Source: a virus. Taken from it: 39,254 bases of DNA. Of the stretch, positions 31,511 to 39,254 are shown one piece after another. The position numbers and the translations under genes were made by a program. Positions within the stretch are counted from its first letter, which is position 1. Each line of letters opens with the position of its first letter. The DNA is taken from positions 1-39,254 of the IMG/VR virus record IMGVR_UViG_3300029911_000083, one strand, 5' to 3'. The notes beneath the pieces were generated by a model. The model searched no databases. It had not been told where the DNA came from and saw only the letters and a program-made list of their open reading frames with translations.

Positions 31511-32085
31511 TCTACTTTACGTCTGACAATCATTTCTGGCATGCAAATGTAATCAAGTATTGCAATCGTCCATTCAAAGATGTGCAAGAGATGAATGAGA
31601 TGATGATCAAGAACTGGAATGACGTAGTCACTCCAGATGATACTGTTTATTGTCTAGGTGACTTTAGCTTAGCAGCTAGACCTGTTGAAGACTACACTCG
31701 CAGACTTAACGGTACTAAATACCTAGTTCCTGGTAACCATGACTTCTGCCATTCCTATCATAAGAAATCTCGCAGTGAAGAAGGTCGTAAGAGATGGATA
31801 GCCAAGTACGAGGAATGGGGTTGGATTGTTCTTCCAGAGCAAACTACTCTAGATATTCCAGGAGTTGCTACAGTAAACCTCTGTCATCATCCTTATAGAT
31901 TAGTGGATCCAGGCGATGATAAGTATATTAAGTGGCGTCCAAAGGACGATGGTCGTTGGTTGCTATGCGGTCACGTTCATGAGAAGTGGAAGATTGTCGA
32001 TAAGCAAATTAACATTGGTGTAGATCAATGGGATTTTAAACCAGTTTCTATAGAAGAAATAAGCAAGATAATATGTCAACCATAG
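31507..32085 (+). CDS. Metallophosphoesterase
   Basis: 192 residues from GTG 31507, which has GGAG six bases upstream and overlaps the preceding stop (GTGA). Calcineurin-type motifs: TSDNHFWH (D7, H9), CLGDFSL (50-54), PGNHDF (75-80), CHHPYR and CGHVHEK. All metal ligands are present, so it is probably an active phosphodiesterase or phosphatase. The substrate is unknown. It ends in TAG, one of three TAG stops in the window, within the start region of the next gene. Confidence 0.88.
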   Translation: MIYFTSDNHFWHANVIKYCNRPFKDVQEMNEMMIKNWNDVVTPDDTVYCLGDFSLAARPVEDYTRRLNGTKYLVPGNHDFCHSYHKKSRSEEGRKRWIAKYEEWGWIVLPEQTTLDIPGVATVNLCHHPYRLVDPGDDKYIKWRPKDDGRWLLCGHVHEKWKIVDKQINIGVDQWDFKPVSIEEISKIICQP

Positions 32086-32450
32086 ATGGTACAACTGGAT
32101 GGTGTCCAGATCACGCTGTATGCATGGAGTGGATAGAGAGAAGAGCTGCACAGTGTGTTGAAAATTTTCAAGATGTAGACTCTGTATATATGAGTCAAGA
32201 TATCTATACTCAGTTTTTGAAATCAATGGAGAGCAATAGATTGTATACAGCTAATGGACAACCTGCCAGCGTTGGTTTAAATGTTGTAAGTATATATACT
32301 TCTGCTGGTCTTCTTTTAGTAAAACCTATTCCCTTAATGAGTAATTTTTGTCATGTAGGAACTCATACTACATATGATGATCTTGTTAGGATTCAAGTGG
32401 ATCAAATGTTTGAAGAGATAGTTTTAAAAGATTGTGAGTATGTAGATTGA
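32073..32450 (+). CDS. Hypothetical protein (125 aa)
   Basis: The ATG lies 13 bases inside the end of the metallophosphoesterase gene, so translation is coupled. Soluble; contains MEWIERRAAQCVENF and a hydrophobic strand pair (SVGLNVVSIYTSAGLLLV). No motif recognised. Its stop overlaps the TTG start of the SbcD-like gene (TTGA). Confidence 0.7.
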   Translation: MSTIDGTTGWCPDHAVCMEWIERRAAQCVENFQDVDSVYMSQDIYTQFLKSMESNRLYTANGQPASVGLNVVSIYTSAGLLLVKPIPLMSNFCHVGTHTTYDDLVRIQVDQMFEEIVLKDCEYVD

Positions 32451-33478
32451 AAGTTTTATTTATCGGCGATCCGCATCTTAAGATAAATCGTTTTGATCTA
32501 GCTATGCAATTCTTAGCGTGGTTAGATAAAGTTATCTTTGAACAGCGACCAGACCTTGTAGTGAATCTAGGTGACACCTTTGATACACATGCAGTTCTGC
32601 GTTCTGAAGTCACTACTGAATTCATGAGACACGTATATAAGATTATAGGTGAAGGTATTCCATATGTATATCTTCTAGGCAATCATGACATGTATAAGCC
32701 TAACGATGCAAAGTATCACGCTATGCTTCCATTCAAAGATAAGATTAAAGGTCTCTACGTAGTAGATAAGCCTCAAGATCTATTTGGAATGACCTTTGTT
32801 CCTTATCAACCAGATGGATCTACTTTTCCTACTAAGACTCGTAAGATTGTAATAGCGCATCAAACATTTATTGGAGGAGATTATGGTCCTATCAGAGCAA
32901 CAGAGGGCGTCGATCCGAGAAGCCTTAATACTTGCGAACTTGTCATCTCGGGGCATATCCATAAGCGACAACGTCTCGTGGATCACGAGGTCGGACCCGA
33001 AATCGTATATGTCGGCTCTCCATTTAGTCAGTCTGCTTCAGACGTTGATCAATCGAAAGGAATCTCAGTCTTTGATATGGGTACGTATGCAGAGACCTTT
33101 ATACCAACTATATTGCCAACGTGGAGAAGACTTCACGTTGTGGTATCGCAGTCTACGGGGATTGAAATAGTTCATCAACTCGTACAGCAAGATATCTCTG
33201 GCAGTAAAGATCATTGGGTACTTGAATTAGAAGGACCTAAAGCAGAGATAGTTGGATACTTAGGTTCTACTGAGTATATTAAAGCTATTAATGGTGTTGA
33301 TGTAAAAGTGAAAACGAAGTTTAACGATAATGAGAAAAAGAAACTCGCTATCGAAGCTCGGACTATGGAACTTATTGTATCAGAGTATGTAGCTAAAGTG
33401 TATAACGGTTCTATAGATAAAAATGAGCTATTATTAGCGGCAAAAGCTGTTCTTAATGAGTCTAGACTGAGTAAATGA
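32447..33478 (+). CDS. SbcD/Mre11-like nuclease (T4 gp47-type)
   Basis: 343 residues from TTG 32447, coupled to the upstream stop by TTGA. Mre11-type motifs: GDPHLK (D8, H10), NLGDTFD (D43), LLGNHDMY (N79, H80), IAHQTF and SGHIHKR. This is the nuclease partner of the SbcC/gp46-like ATPase at 19224; together they resect double-strand ends. The C-terminal ~100 residues (from ~240) would form the ATPase-binding part. TTG starts are unusual in this window and may lower expression. Confidence 0.93.
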   Translation: MKVLFIGDPHLKINRFDLAMQFLAWLDKVIFEQRPDLVVNLGDTFDTHAVLRSEVTTEFMRHVYKIIGEGIPYVYLLGNHDMYKPNDAKYHAMLPFKDKIKGLYVVDKPQDLFGMTFVPYQPDGSTFPTKTRKIVIAHQTFIGGDYGPIRATEGVDPRSLNTCELVISGHIHKRQRLVDHEVGPEIVYVGSPFSQSASDVDQSKGISVFDMGTYAETFIPTILPTWRRLHVVVSQSTGIEIVHQLVQQDISGSKDHWVLELEGPKAEIVGYLGSTEYIKAINGVDVKVKTKFNDNEKKKLAIEARTMELIVSEYVAKVYNGSIDKNELLLAAKAVLNESRLSK

Positions 33479-33489
33479 AGTTACCCACC

Positions 33490-33498
33490 TGGTATAAT
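33490..33498 (+). promoter_or_regulatory. Extended -10 promoter for the packaging genes
   Basis: TG-G-TATAAT, perfect, 12 bases after the SbcD stop. The ~26-base leader includes AAGGAG before ATG 33530. Confidence 0.65.
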
Positions 33499-33529
33499 GT
33501 TATAAGGTGGATAGCACTAAGGAGCTAAC

Positions 33530-33979
33530 ATGGAGTTCGATAAGTTAAATGAATTTGTAGATCAGCAGAGATGGTTGTTGAACAACGGTCTCGTGCATGA
33601 ATCTACAAAGAATCAATTATTCTTTTTCGGCTCTATCGTTCATCCTAGTGTACAAGCTGTCGAGATGAATCTTCAGACCGACATAAAAACTGTTGATTAT
33701 ATTTTGTATTTTAATAAGAAAGTACTTAATAAGATCGACAAGTACAAAGAGCTCTCCACTGCCACATCGTTATTTGGTATGTGGAAGTTTAAACGCCTTC
33801 TTCAAAAAGAGGGTGACTTAAATCTTCAGGGCATATTAAATTCGTTTGTTAAAGGCTTCTGTGGTCCTGGCTGGACTACTAAAATCACTTTAATGGACTT
33901 CGATGCGTATATAGATAACATTGGAGAACCAAGTGAGCCCGAGCAACCAGGTCAGCAACCTAATAAATTGCCTGACTAA
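33530..33979 (+). CDS. Hypothetical protein (149 aa), start of packaging operon
   Basis: Own promoter and AAGGAG. Helical, with an aromatic stretch (NQLFFFGSIVHPSVQ) and a Pro/Gln/Glu-rich tail (GEPSEPEQPGQQPN). No motif recognised. It overlaps the HTH gene by 47 bases. Confidence 0.75.
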   Translation: MEFDKLNEFVDQQRWLLNNGLVHESTKNQLFFFGSIVHPSVQAVEMNLQTDIKTVDYILYFNKKVLNKIDKYKELSTATSLFGMWKFKRLLQKEGDLNLQGILNSFVKGFCGPGWTTKITLMDFDAYIDNIGEPSEPEQPGQQPNKLPD

Positions 33980-34331
33980 TGATGAAGACCAGCGTCAAAA
34001 CCTATGGATCCACTATTTAAGTGGTAACCCGCCGTCTTCATTCGCATCCTATTTAAGCAAGATAGAACGAGAATTCTCTTTAGATTCTCAAATCCAGCAA
34101 ACGTTATGGGATACCCATTCCAACCCCAAAACGGATAAGTTCCAGGAATTACTAGTAAATTTCAGTGAAATTGAGCAATCAGTACTATGTCTGTTGGCAC
34201 TTGGACTGACGATAAGTGAAATCTCTTCATACAAAGGTATCAGCGAGGTGCGTATTAGGCAGCTGATCTCAGTTGTAAGGTATAATGAATGCTGGGAAGA
34301 GATATATGGCATTAAAGAAAAGACTGACTGA
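33933..34331 (+). CDS. Helix-turn-helix protein (132 aa)
   Basis: Started at GTG 33933 because GGAG lies six bases before it; an in-frame TTG at 33921 sits on that site. The C-terminal part (residues ~80-120) reads FSEIEQSVLCLLALGLTISE then ISSYKGISEVRIRQLI, the layout of sigma-70 region 4/LuxR-type HTH domains (ALGLTISEIS as helix pair, RIRQLIS as recognition helix). It may bind DNA as a late regulator or packaging-site factor. The preceding gene's long overlap and the adjacent terminase favour a role in late functions. Confidence 0.72.
   Translation: MSPSNQVSNLINCLTNDEDQRQNLWIHYLSGNPPSSFASYLSKIEREFSLDSQIQQTLWDTHSNPKTDKFQELLVNFSEIEQSVLCLLALGLTISEISSYKGISEVRIRQLISVVRYNECWEEIYGIKEKTD
34281..34286 (+). 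promoter_or_regulatory. Putative -10 box before terminase
   Basis: TATAAT inside the end of the HTH gene. A start near 34293 leaves a short leader with GGGAAGAG before ATG 34306. No TGn and no clear -35. Confidence 0.35.
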
Positions 34332-34938
34332 CGAAGAGAAGTACGGGCTAAGTGAAGAAGAGATTAAACTAGCTGAAAAGTACTTAAGAAAGCATAAGAC
34401 AGCCGGGGCTCTTAAAGAGCTAGAAGCTGCAAAGTTATTTGAACTGTACCTACTAGGTGAGTCAATCCCAAAGATAGCCCAACAGTTCCCCCAATACAAT
34501 TTAGGTCAAGTTGCCCTTACGGCCTCCCTACGAGGATGGGCCCATGATCGCGACAAGATGATGCACACCCTGCAAGATCGGGTTCGTGCTAAAGTCGTTA
34601 AATCAGTCTTAGAACAAGTCGATTTCCTAACTGCCATGATGTCTGTAGCAAATGCAGAGCACTTAGAGAAGATGATGAAATACTGTCAAGATCCAATTAA
34701 TAATCCAAAGCCTGACATGCGTGTGACCAATATTAAAGAATATAAGGATGTTGCAGAGACTTTATATAAGATTGTCTCCGGTGCTACTCCTGGCTCTGGC
34801 AAGAATAAAGAGCGTTCACCAATGTTTGAAGCCTTGACCCCTCCAACTCCCAAGAAGGAAGTTGAAGTGCAAGAAGATGATGCAAGTACTTTACTTAGTC
34901 ATGCGGTAGGAAATAATGAGCAAGAAGACCAGCACTAA
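34306..34938 (+). CDS. Putative terminase small subunit
   Basis: 210 residues from ATG 34306, behind GGGAAGAG (an ATG at 34285 would add seven residues and lacks a site). Residues ~40-75 (LFELYLLGESIPKIAQQFP, then GQVALTASLRGWAHDR) form an HTH of the kind found in small terminases and phage DNA-recognition proteins. A helical oligomerisation part (~85-150) and an acidic tail follow. It overlaps the large terminase by 23 bases, the usual gene order. It would recognise phage DNA and load TerL. Confidence 0.72.
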   Translation: MALKKRLTDEEKYGLSEEEIKLAEKYLRKHKTAGALKELEAAKLFELYLLGESIPKIAQQFPQYNLGQVALTASLRGWAHDRDKMMHTLQDRVRAKVVKSVLEQVDFLTAMMSVANAEHLEKMMKYCQDPINNPKPDMRVTNIKEYKDVAETLYKIVSGATPGSGKNKERSPMFEALTPPTPKKEVEVQEDDASTLLSHAVGNNEQEDQH

Positions 34939-36856
34939 GCTTACCTTCGAGCAACAGAAGAAAATGCTGCTTACTCCTTGTAAAACAAGGAACGAAGTTA
35001 AAACTTGGATTAAATATCACCTTGGACTTGAGTTACCGGACGTTACTGTCTCTAGGTACTCGGACACTAATCCCTTAGACGTTATCTGGGAAGTGTATCG
35101 TATCTGTGTTCTAGGTATCAACCCAGACAATATTCAGGAATTGCTTTTCGTCGCCGGTCGAGGATCGGGTAAGACTCTCGGTATGGCTATCGCAGAACTC
35201 ATGATTCTTTTTCATGATAAGCGAGATGTGGTTCACGTTGGAGCTATTCAGACTCAAGCTGAGCGATGCTATGCATATCAAAAAGGCTATCTATATAATC
35301 GCAAGCTAAAACCTATTGTGATGCCGCCGGATCTTCCCGAAGATCAAAGAATTGTTGAAAAAGCAAACATGTCGAAGTCTATCTTCAACATTGGACATGA
35401 CAAAGTTACTCTAGAGGTTCTTCCTTGTACGCTAAAAGCTTGTAACGGTCCTCACGTTCCGCTAGTTGTAGTTGATGAGATCGATACTGTATCTGGTGAA
35501 GGTTTGAAAGCCTTCCGAGAGATTTCCGGTATGTTAGACTCAAGAGCTGGCAAGAAGGCTCTACGCGTAGGTATTTCTACACGTAAGTCTCGCTACGGCT
35601 TAATGAATCAGAAGCTTGAAGAGATCGAAGGCAATCCAGATAAGACCCGCGTTGCGCGACGTTGGACTGCATTTGAGTTTACAGAGCGTTGTCCTGATAG
35701 TCGTTCTGGTACTCAGAAGATGGACTTATTTGTCAACCAAGACAAGATGGAAGTCTTGAACCAAGAAGAGTTTGATAAGAAGGATAGAAACAAGCAAAAA
35801 GAGTATCTTCCTTACCAAGGATACACTGGTTGCTATAAGTGCCCGCTATTCTCCGTATGCTTGACAGATGCTAAGAAGCAGAACTCTACTTCTAACATGT
35901 TAAAGAGTTTGGATGAGATGATTCAAAAAGTTAGATCCGAGGGCGCCGATTGGGCCCTTGCTCAGCTCATGAACTTAAAACCTTCAGTTGAAGGTATCGT
36001 GTTTCGAGAGTTCGATGAGAAGATTCACATTCGTACTTGGAATGAGATGTGGATGACTCTAGTAGGTAAAGAGTATCCAGGTGAATGTACTCACGATATG
36101 TTCGTCAAGAAGTGCCACGAGATGAGAGTTCCATGCTATGCTGGAATCGACTGGGGTTTCTCTTCTCCAAATACTGTAGTGTTCTTTTTCGTAGATTCAA
36201 GAGATAATATCTATGTAGTCAAGTGTGACGGTATGACTTATGTTAGCTCTCCTACTTGGATTCACCATATTAAGACTAAGTACCATAACATGTATCGATG
36301 TCAACTTTATGTTCCTGATGCTGCCGATCAAGGTGCGATCATGGAGATGCAGAAGGCTGGTCTACCGGTCGCCAATCAAGCGGATAAGGGTGCCATCAAC
36401 ACAGGTATACAAGTTATCAAAAAGTTTTTAAAGATGCCGGGTACGATCGACGCAAAACTATTCTTAGCAAAAGACCATTGCGTACCTCTTGTGAGAGAGT
36501 TCAATCTATATCACTTTAAGACAGATGCTGCAGGATTGGTTACAGATGACCCAGATACCGAACACGATCACTGGATTGATGCATTGCGTTATCCGATGAC
36601 CCTACTGTTTGGTGCCTCTCAGATCATCCTTGGAAGCGGTTTGACGGATCAAGCTACTAATCTTACGGACAATAACGGTAACTTTAACAGGATGCCGACT
36701 CCGACTGAGTATGCGCTCGCTCAGGGTATTCAGATGGCCCCGCAAGAAGTAGATAGGTCTAAACTTGGAAAGATAGGGAAACCCTCCGAGTTAGAGGACC
36801 AAAATGATGACGATGACTCTAATAGTGGAGCCGGAGGTTTTATCTGGTCAGTTTAA
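34916..36856 (+). CDS. Terminase large subunit with Cys-cluster insertion
   Basis: 646 residues. ATPase: Walker A AGRGSGKT at 80-87, Walker B LVVVDEID at 183-190. RNase H-like nuclease: GIDWGFSSP with D412 and, near the end, DHWIDALRYP with a metal-binding Asp. It translocates and cuts DNA at the portal. Between the two domains is an extra segment with C259, C306, C309 and C315 (GCYKCPLFSVC), which could bind zinc or an iron-sulphur cluster. The C-terminal tail is acidic and Gly/Ser-rich. The HNH gene at 36881 separates it from the portal. Confidence 0.93.
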   Translation: MSKKTSTKLTFEQQKKMLLTPCKTRNEVKTWIKYHLGLELPDVTVSRYSDTNPLDVIWEVYRICVLGINPDNIQELLFVAGRGSGKTLGMAIAELMILFHDKRDVVHVGAIQTQAERCYAYQKGYLYNRKLKPIVMPPDLPEDQRIVEKANMSKSIFNIGHDKVTLEVLPCTLKACNGPHVPLVVVDEIDTVSGEGLKAFREISGMLDSRAGKKALRVGISTRKSRYGLMNQKLEEIEGNPDKTRVARRWTAFEFTERCPDSRSGTQKMDLFVNQDKMEVLNQEEFDKKDRNKQKEYLPYQGYTGCYKCPLFSVCLTDAKKQNSTSNMLKSLDEMIQKVRSEGADWALAQLMNLKPSVEGIVFREFDEKIHIRTWNEMWMTLVGKEYPGECTHDMFVKKCHEMRVPCYAGIDWGFSSPNTVVFFFVDSRDNIYVVKCDGMTYVSSPTWIHHIKTKYHNMYRCQLYVPDAADQGAIMEMQKAGLPVANQADKGAINTGIQVIKKFLKMPGTIDAKLFLAKDHCVPLVREFNLYHFKTDAAGLVTDDPDTEHDHWIDALRYPMTLLFGASQIILGSGLTDQATNLTDNNGNFNRMPTPTEYALAQGIQMAPQEVDRSKLGKIGKPSELEDQNDDDDSNSGAGGFIWSV

Positions 36857-36865
36857 GTGTTTATA

Positions 36866-36874
36866 TGGTACATT
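36866..36874 (+). promoter_or_regulatory. Extended -10-like promoter, leaderless geometry
   Basis: TG-G-TACATT, then six bases (TATAAG) to ATG 36881. The hexamer matches the consensus only at four positions but keeps the critical first, second and last bases. No Shine-Dalgarno. Confidence 0.4.
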
Positions 36875-36880
36875 TATAAG

Positions 36881-37486
36881 ATGAAACGTTGCGGTGGTTG
36901 TTTAAAAGATCAACAATTAAGTGAATACCATAAAAATAATAGGACTTTAGACAGCCTTAATACGTCTTGCAAAACATGTGTAGCCAAAACTTCTGCAAAA
37001 TATAGAGCGAAAAATAAGTCTAAAATAGCTGATGTAAAAAAGAAATGGTACGAAGCTAACAAGGATCAGGCTTTGAACTATGCTAGTGAATACTATAAGA
37101 ATAACAAGAGTGTTGTCATTAAGAAGGTTGTTGAATATAGAAGAAATAGACTAAAGGTTGACCCTATATTCAAATTGCAAAAGAACATGCGTCATAGGCT
37201 TAGTAATTTATTAAAACAGCAATCTTCAAGGGTTGCTATCAATTTCTTGGGTTGTACATTAGATGAATTTAAGATCTATATTGAGTCTAAATTTTATAAC
37301 TATATGACTTGGGACAGCTATGGACAATGGGAAATAGATCATGTTAAGCCATTGGCTTCTTTCGATCTCAGTGATCCTAATCAGTTGAAGGCGGCTTGTC
37401 ATTATAGCAATCTTCAGCCACTATGGAAGCAAGATCATGTTACTAAGACAACTAACGATGTAAGGCAATCGAAGGGTACAATATAA
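36881..37486 (+). CDS. HNH homing-type endonuclease between terL and portal
   Basis: 201 residues from ATG 36881; a longer start at 36857 adds MFIWYIYK without support. N-terminal zinc ribbon (CGGCLKDQ ... SCKTC), a long basic helical middle part (~35-125), then the HNH core: LGCTLDEFKIYIESKF, MTWDSY, WEIDHVKPLASFDLS (catalytic DH) and ACHYSNLQPLW. Clearly paralogous to the gene at 29494. Lys/Asn-rich and lower in GC than terL and portal, suggesting transfer. It has probably invaded the terminase-portal junction, a known target region of free-standing homing endonucleases. Confidence 0.9.
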   Translation: MKRCGGCLKDQQLSEYHKNNRTLDSLNTSCKTCVAKTSAKYRAKNKSKIADVKKKWYEANKDQALNYASEYYKNNKSVVIKKVVEYRRNRLKVDPIFKLQKNMRHRLSNLLKQQSSRVAINFLGCTLDEFKIYIESKFYNYMTWDSYGQWEIDHVKPLASFDLSDPNQLKAACHYSNLQPLWKQDHVTKTTNDVRQSKGTI

Positions 37487-37489
37487 GTT

Positions 37490-39254
37490 ATGGCAATCTG
37501 GGATCAATGGCTTAAAAATAGAATACAGGGACAAATAGACGATCTCATCAAAGCCGACGTGGGCGAAACAGAACCATCGTCTCCTCCAGCCGTTGGCGAC
37601 ATCGCAGATGGCGATACTTTACCAGATGTACCAGAAGCCGACCATGATGCCTCAGGTCAGATCGGACGCAAAGCGTTCGTAGATGATCCTTACTTTGACT
37701 TGATGGGAAGTCAAGTAAATTACAAATTTAAACTTACGCGAATCTCCAATAAGACTTTAAAAGAAGTCTCAGTTCGAGATTGGTTGATATCAGCAATCAT
37801 TCAATGTCGCGTAGATACACTTTTAAGATTCTCCCGCATCGAGCACCGTCGTCATGAGATGGGTTTTCGTATTGTTAAGAAAGACGGAGAAGCGCATTAC
37901 ACAGACGCAGAGAAGGATGAGATTGCGGCAATCGAAGATTTCATCTATCACTGCGGTCGTAAAGAAGGCACTCCAGCAGACGATAAGAGATTGTTCGGCG
38001 AGTTCCTCAAGCTTGTAGGCCGCGACGCATTGACGTTCGGTCACGTAGCTATTGAAAAAGTTAAGACACGTGCCGGTGGATTGCACCGTTTCCGCCCACT
38101 TCCAGGTGAATCAATGTACCTAGTCAACAAGGCTCTCTCTAAAGAGCAGTTGAATTCTAGTGCAATGAAGAACTATCAACTAACTAAACCTAAGAGTAAC
38201 AACGATCCGAAAGCTGATCAAGTTATTAATGAAGCAGAGAATGACTACATCAAATATGTTCAGATCTCTTATGACAACAGACCTCTAGCTACATTCGGCG
38301 ACGAAGACTGTATCTTCAAACTATTTAATCCTCAGAACTTTGCAGACTCTATGGGTTACTGCTACTCTCCGTTAGAGTTGGCGATCATCAACATTACCAA
38401 CCATATGAACGTAGAGAACTACAATGCTAACTTCTTTACTCATGGTTATGCTGCACGAGGCGTTCTTCACTTAAAGGGAACAGTAACTCAACAGAACTTA
38501 GCTAACTTTCGTAGAACTTTCTATAACTCTATTTCAGGAACTCAGAATGCTTGGAGAACTCCAATCGTTGCAGGTCTTGATGAAGTTCAATGGGTACCGA
38601 TGTCTGCAAATGCCCGTGAGATGGAGTATTTGAACTACAACAACCATTTGATGCGTATTCTTTGCGCTCAGTTCCAAATTGATCCAGTGGAATTAGGATT
38701 AGATTACCTTATCTCTGCAACTGGACGCTCTCCGATGCAGCAAGCTAACAATGAGTATAAGATCACCTACTCACGTGAGCGTGGTTTAGTGCCTTTGCTC
38801 ATGTTCATTGAAGATATCATTAACTGCGATGTTCTTACTGCATTAGATAAAGATTTAGCAGCTAAATATAAGTTCGTATTCACCGGCATGACTGACGAGA
38901 CTCCTCAAAACGAGATCGCTCAGATGCAAGCTGAGATGACTGTATGGAAGTCAATGAATGAACTTCTAGTACAGGCTCAAAAGAACAAGATTACAGAAAA
39001 GATTGCCGACGTTCCGATGAACCAAGCTTTCTGGGCGCTCGTTGAGAAGAATTACACCCGTGGAGAGATTCGTGAGAACTTCTTTGGTGACAAGGGTGCA
39101 TCTGAAAGACGCGAACTTCAATATATACCTGGCGATCCATCGTTCTTGAACTGGAATCAATTCCTTTTCACCATGGACGCTCAGAAGAAGCAAGAAGCTC
39201 AGATGAAAGAGCAGCAAGAAGCTCAGCAAGGCGAAGCTCAGATGAAGATGGCCC
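37490..39254 (+). CDS. Portal protein (partial, 3' end beyond window)
   Basis: Open from ATG 37490, three bases after the HNH stop, to the right edge (588 residues visible). The order terS-terL-(HNH)-portal, the size and features such as VRDWLISAIIQCRVDTL, ENYNANFFTHGYAARGVLHL and the CAQFQIDPVELGLDY segment fit phage portal proteins of the SPP1/HK97-like group. These form the dodecameric DNA channel. The acidic N-terminal ~60 residues (AVGDIADGDTLPDVPEADHD) are probably flexible. The visible C-terminal part is Gln/Glu-rich and helical. No Shine-Dalgarno at normal spacing, so expression may depend on coupling. Confidence 0.85.
   Translation, partial: MAIWDQWLKNRIQGQIDDLIKADVGETEPSSPPAVGDIADGDTLPDVPEADHDASGQIGRKAFVDDPYFDLMGSQVNYKFKLTRISNKTLKEVSVRDWLISAIIQCRVDTLLRFSRIEHRRHEMGFRIVKKDGEAHYTDAEKDEIAAIEDFIYHCGRKEGTPADDKRLFGEFLKLVGRDALTFGHVAIEKVKTRAGGLHRFRPLPGESMYLVNKALSKEQLNSSAMKNYQLTKPKSNNDPKADQVINEAENDYIKYVQISYDNRPLATFGDEDCIFKLFNPQNFADSMGYCYSPLELAIINITNHMNVENYNANFFTHGYAARGVLHLKGTVTQQNLANFRRTFYNSISGTQNAWRTPIVAGLDEVQWVPMSANAREMEYLNYNNHLMRILCAQFQIDPVELGLDYLISATGRSPMQQANNEYKITYSRERGLVPLLMFIEDIINCDVLTALDKDLAAKYKFVFTGMTDETPQNEIAQMQAEMTVWKSMNELLVQAQKNKITEKIADVPMNQAFWALVEKNYTRGEIRENFFGDKGASERRELQYIPGDPSFLNWNQFLFTMDAQKKQEAQMKEQQEAQQGEAQMKMA

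Noticed and set aside
32083-32124. Functional amber readthrough of the metallophosphoesterase
   Set aside because: Readthrough meets another TAG after 17 codons within an overlapping gene, and the extension has no recognisable sequence. It is compatible with chance.
19224-33478. CRISPR arrays, integrase, attachment sites or transposons
   Set aside because: No regularly spaced repeats, recombinase signatures or terminal inverted repeats were found here or elsewhere in the window.
37823-38086. Minus-strand open frames inside the portal gene
   Set aside because: They run antisense to a continuous, well-supported portal reading frame.

Overview
The window is a contiguous piece of a virulent-type, tailed double-stranded DNA phage genome. 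It holds a two-subunit terminase and a portal gene at the right end, tail-fibre and adhesin genes at the left end, a phage-type lysozyme, a nearly complete replication and recombination set, tRNA genes, tightly packed overlapping genes and several free-standing homing-type endonucleases. No integrase, repressor or host-like housekeeping operon is visible. The host cannot be named from the sequence. Shine-Dalgarno sites of the AGGAG type and TATAAT-like -10 boxes point to an ordinary bacterial host.

Layout. 1-5390 (+): host-recognition proteins (two small tail-fibre-like proteins, a protein of three lectin-like modules, an 863-residue glycine-rich adhesin) interrupted by a GIY-YIG endonuclease. 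5457-8812 (-): a replication operon with HNH endonuclease, small proteins, DnaB-like helicase and zinc/TOPRIM primase. 8813-9017: divergent, palindrome-rich intergenic region. 9018-12183 (+): SF2 helicase, lysozyme, a tRNA-like gene, a PTH2-like protein, a 44-residue membrane protein and a tRNA with a CUA (amber) anticodon. 12295-13035 (-): a protein with one hydrophobic segment. 13036-13310: second divergent intergenic region with strong hairpins. 13311-23728 (+): dUTPase, HAD phosphatase, a methyltransferase-like protein with a degenerate catalytic motif, a GroEL-type chaperonin, SbcC-like ATPase, endonuclease VII-like and HNH nucleases, and a possible structural protein closed by a clear terminator. 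23807-33478 (+): DnaE-type DNA polymerase III alpha subunit, a B-box-like mini zinc protein, a gp32-like ssDNA-binding protein, RecA/UvsX, a metallophosphoesterase and the SbcD-like nuclease. 33530-39254 (+): packaging genes (HTH protein, TerS, TerL, an intruding HNH gene, portal running off the end). If the map is circular, virion morphogenesis genes probably lie between the right and left ends.

The replication machinery is mosaic: a bacterial-type Pol III alpha subunit instead of a family A or B phage polymerase works beside T4-like recombination functions (gp32, UvsX, gp46/gp47, UvsW-like helicase, endonuclease VII).

Three points deserve most attention. (1) At least seven transcription-unit-leading genes (starts 9018, 10661, 13035 on minus, 20982, 21570, 23807, 36881; perhaps also 8812 on minus) have a -10-like hexamer, often with an extended TGn, ending exactly six bases before ATG and no Shine-Dalgarno site. 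This is the geometry expected for leaderless mRNAs. (2) A well-formed tRNA carries a CUA anticodon, while only 3 of 52 genes whose stop I could read end in TAG. (3) A tRNA-like gene has its anticodon arm replaced by a 10-bp hairpin with a GCAA tetraloop.
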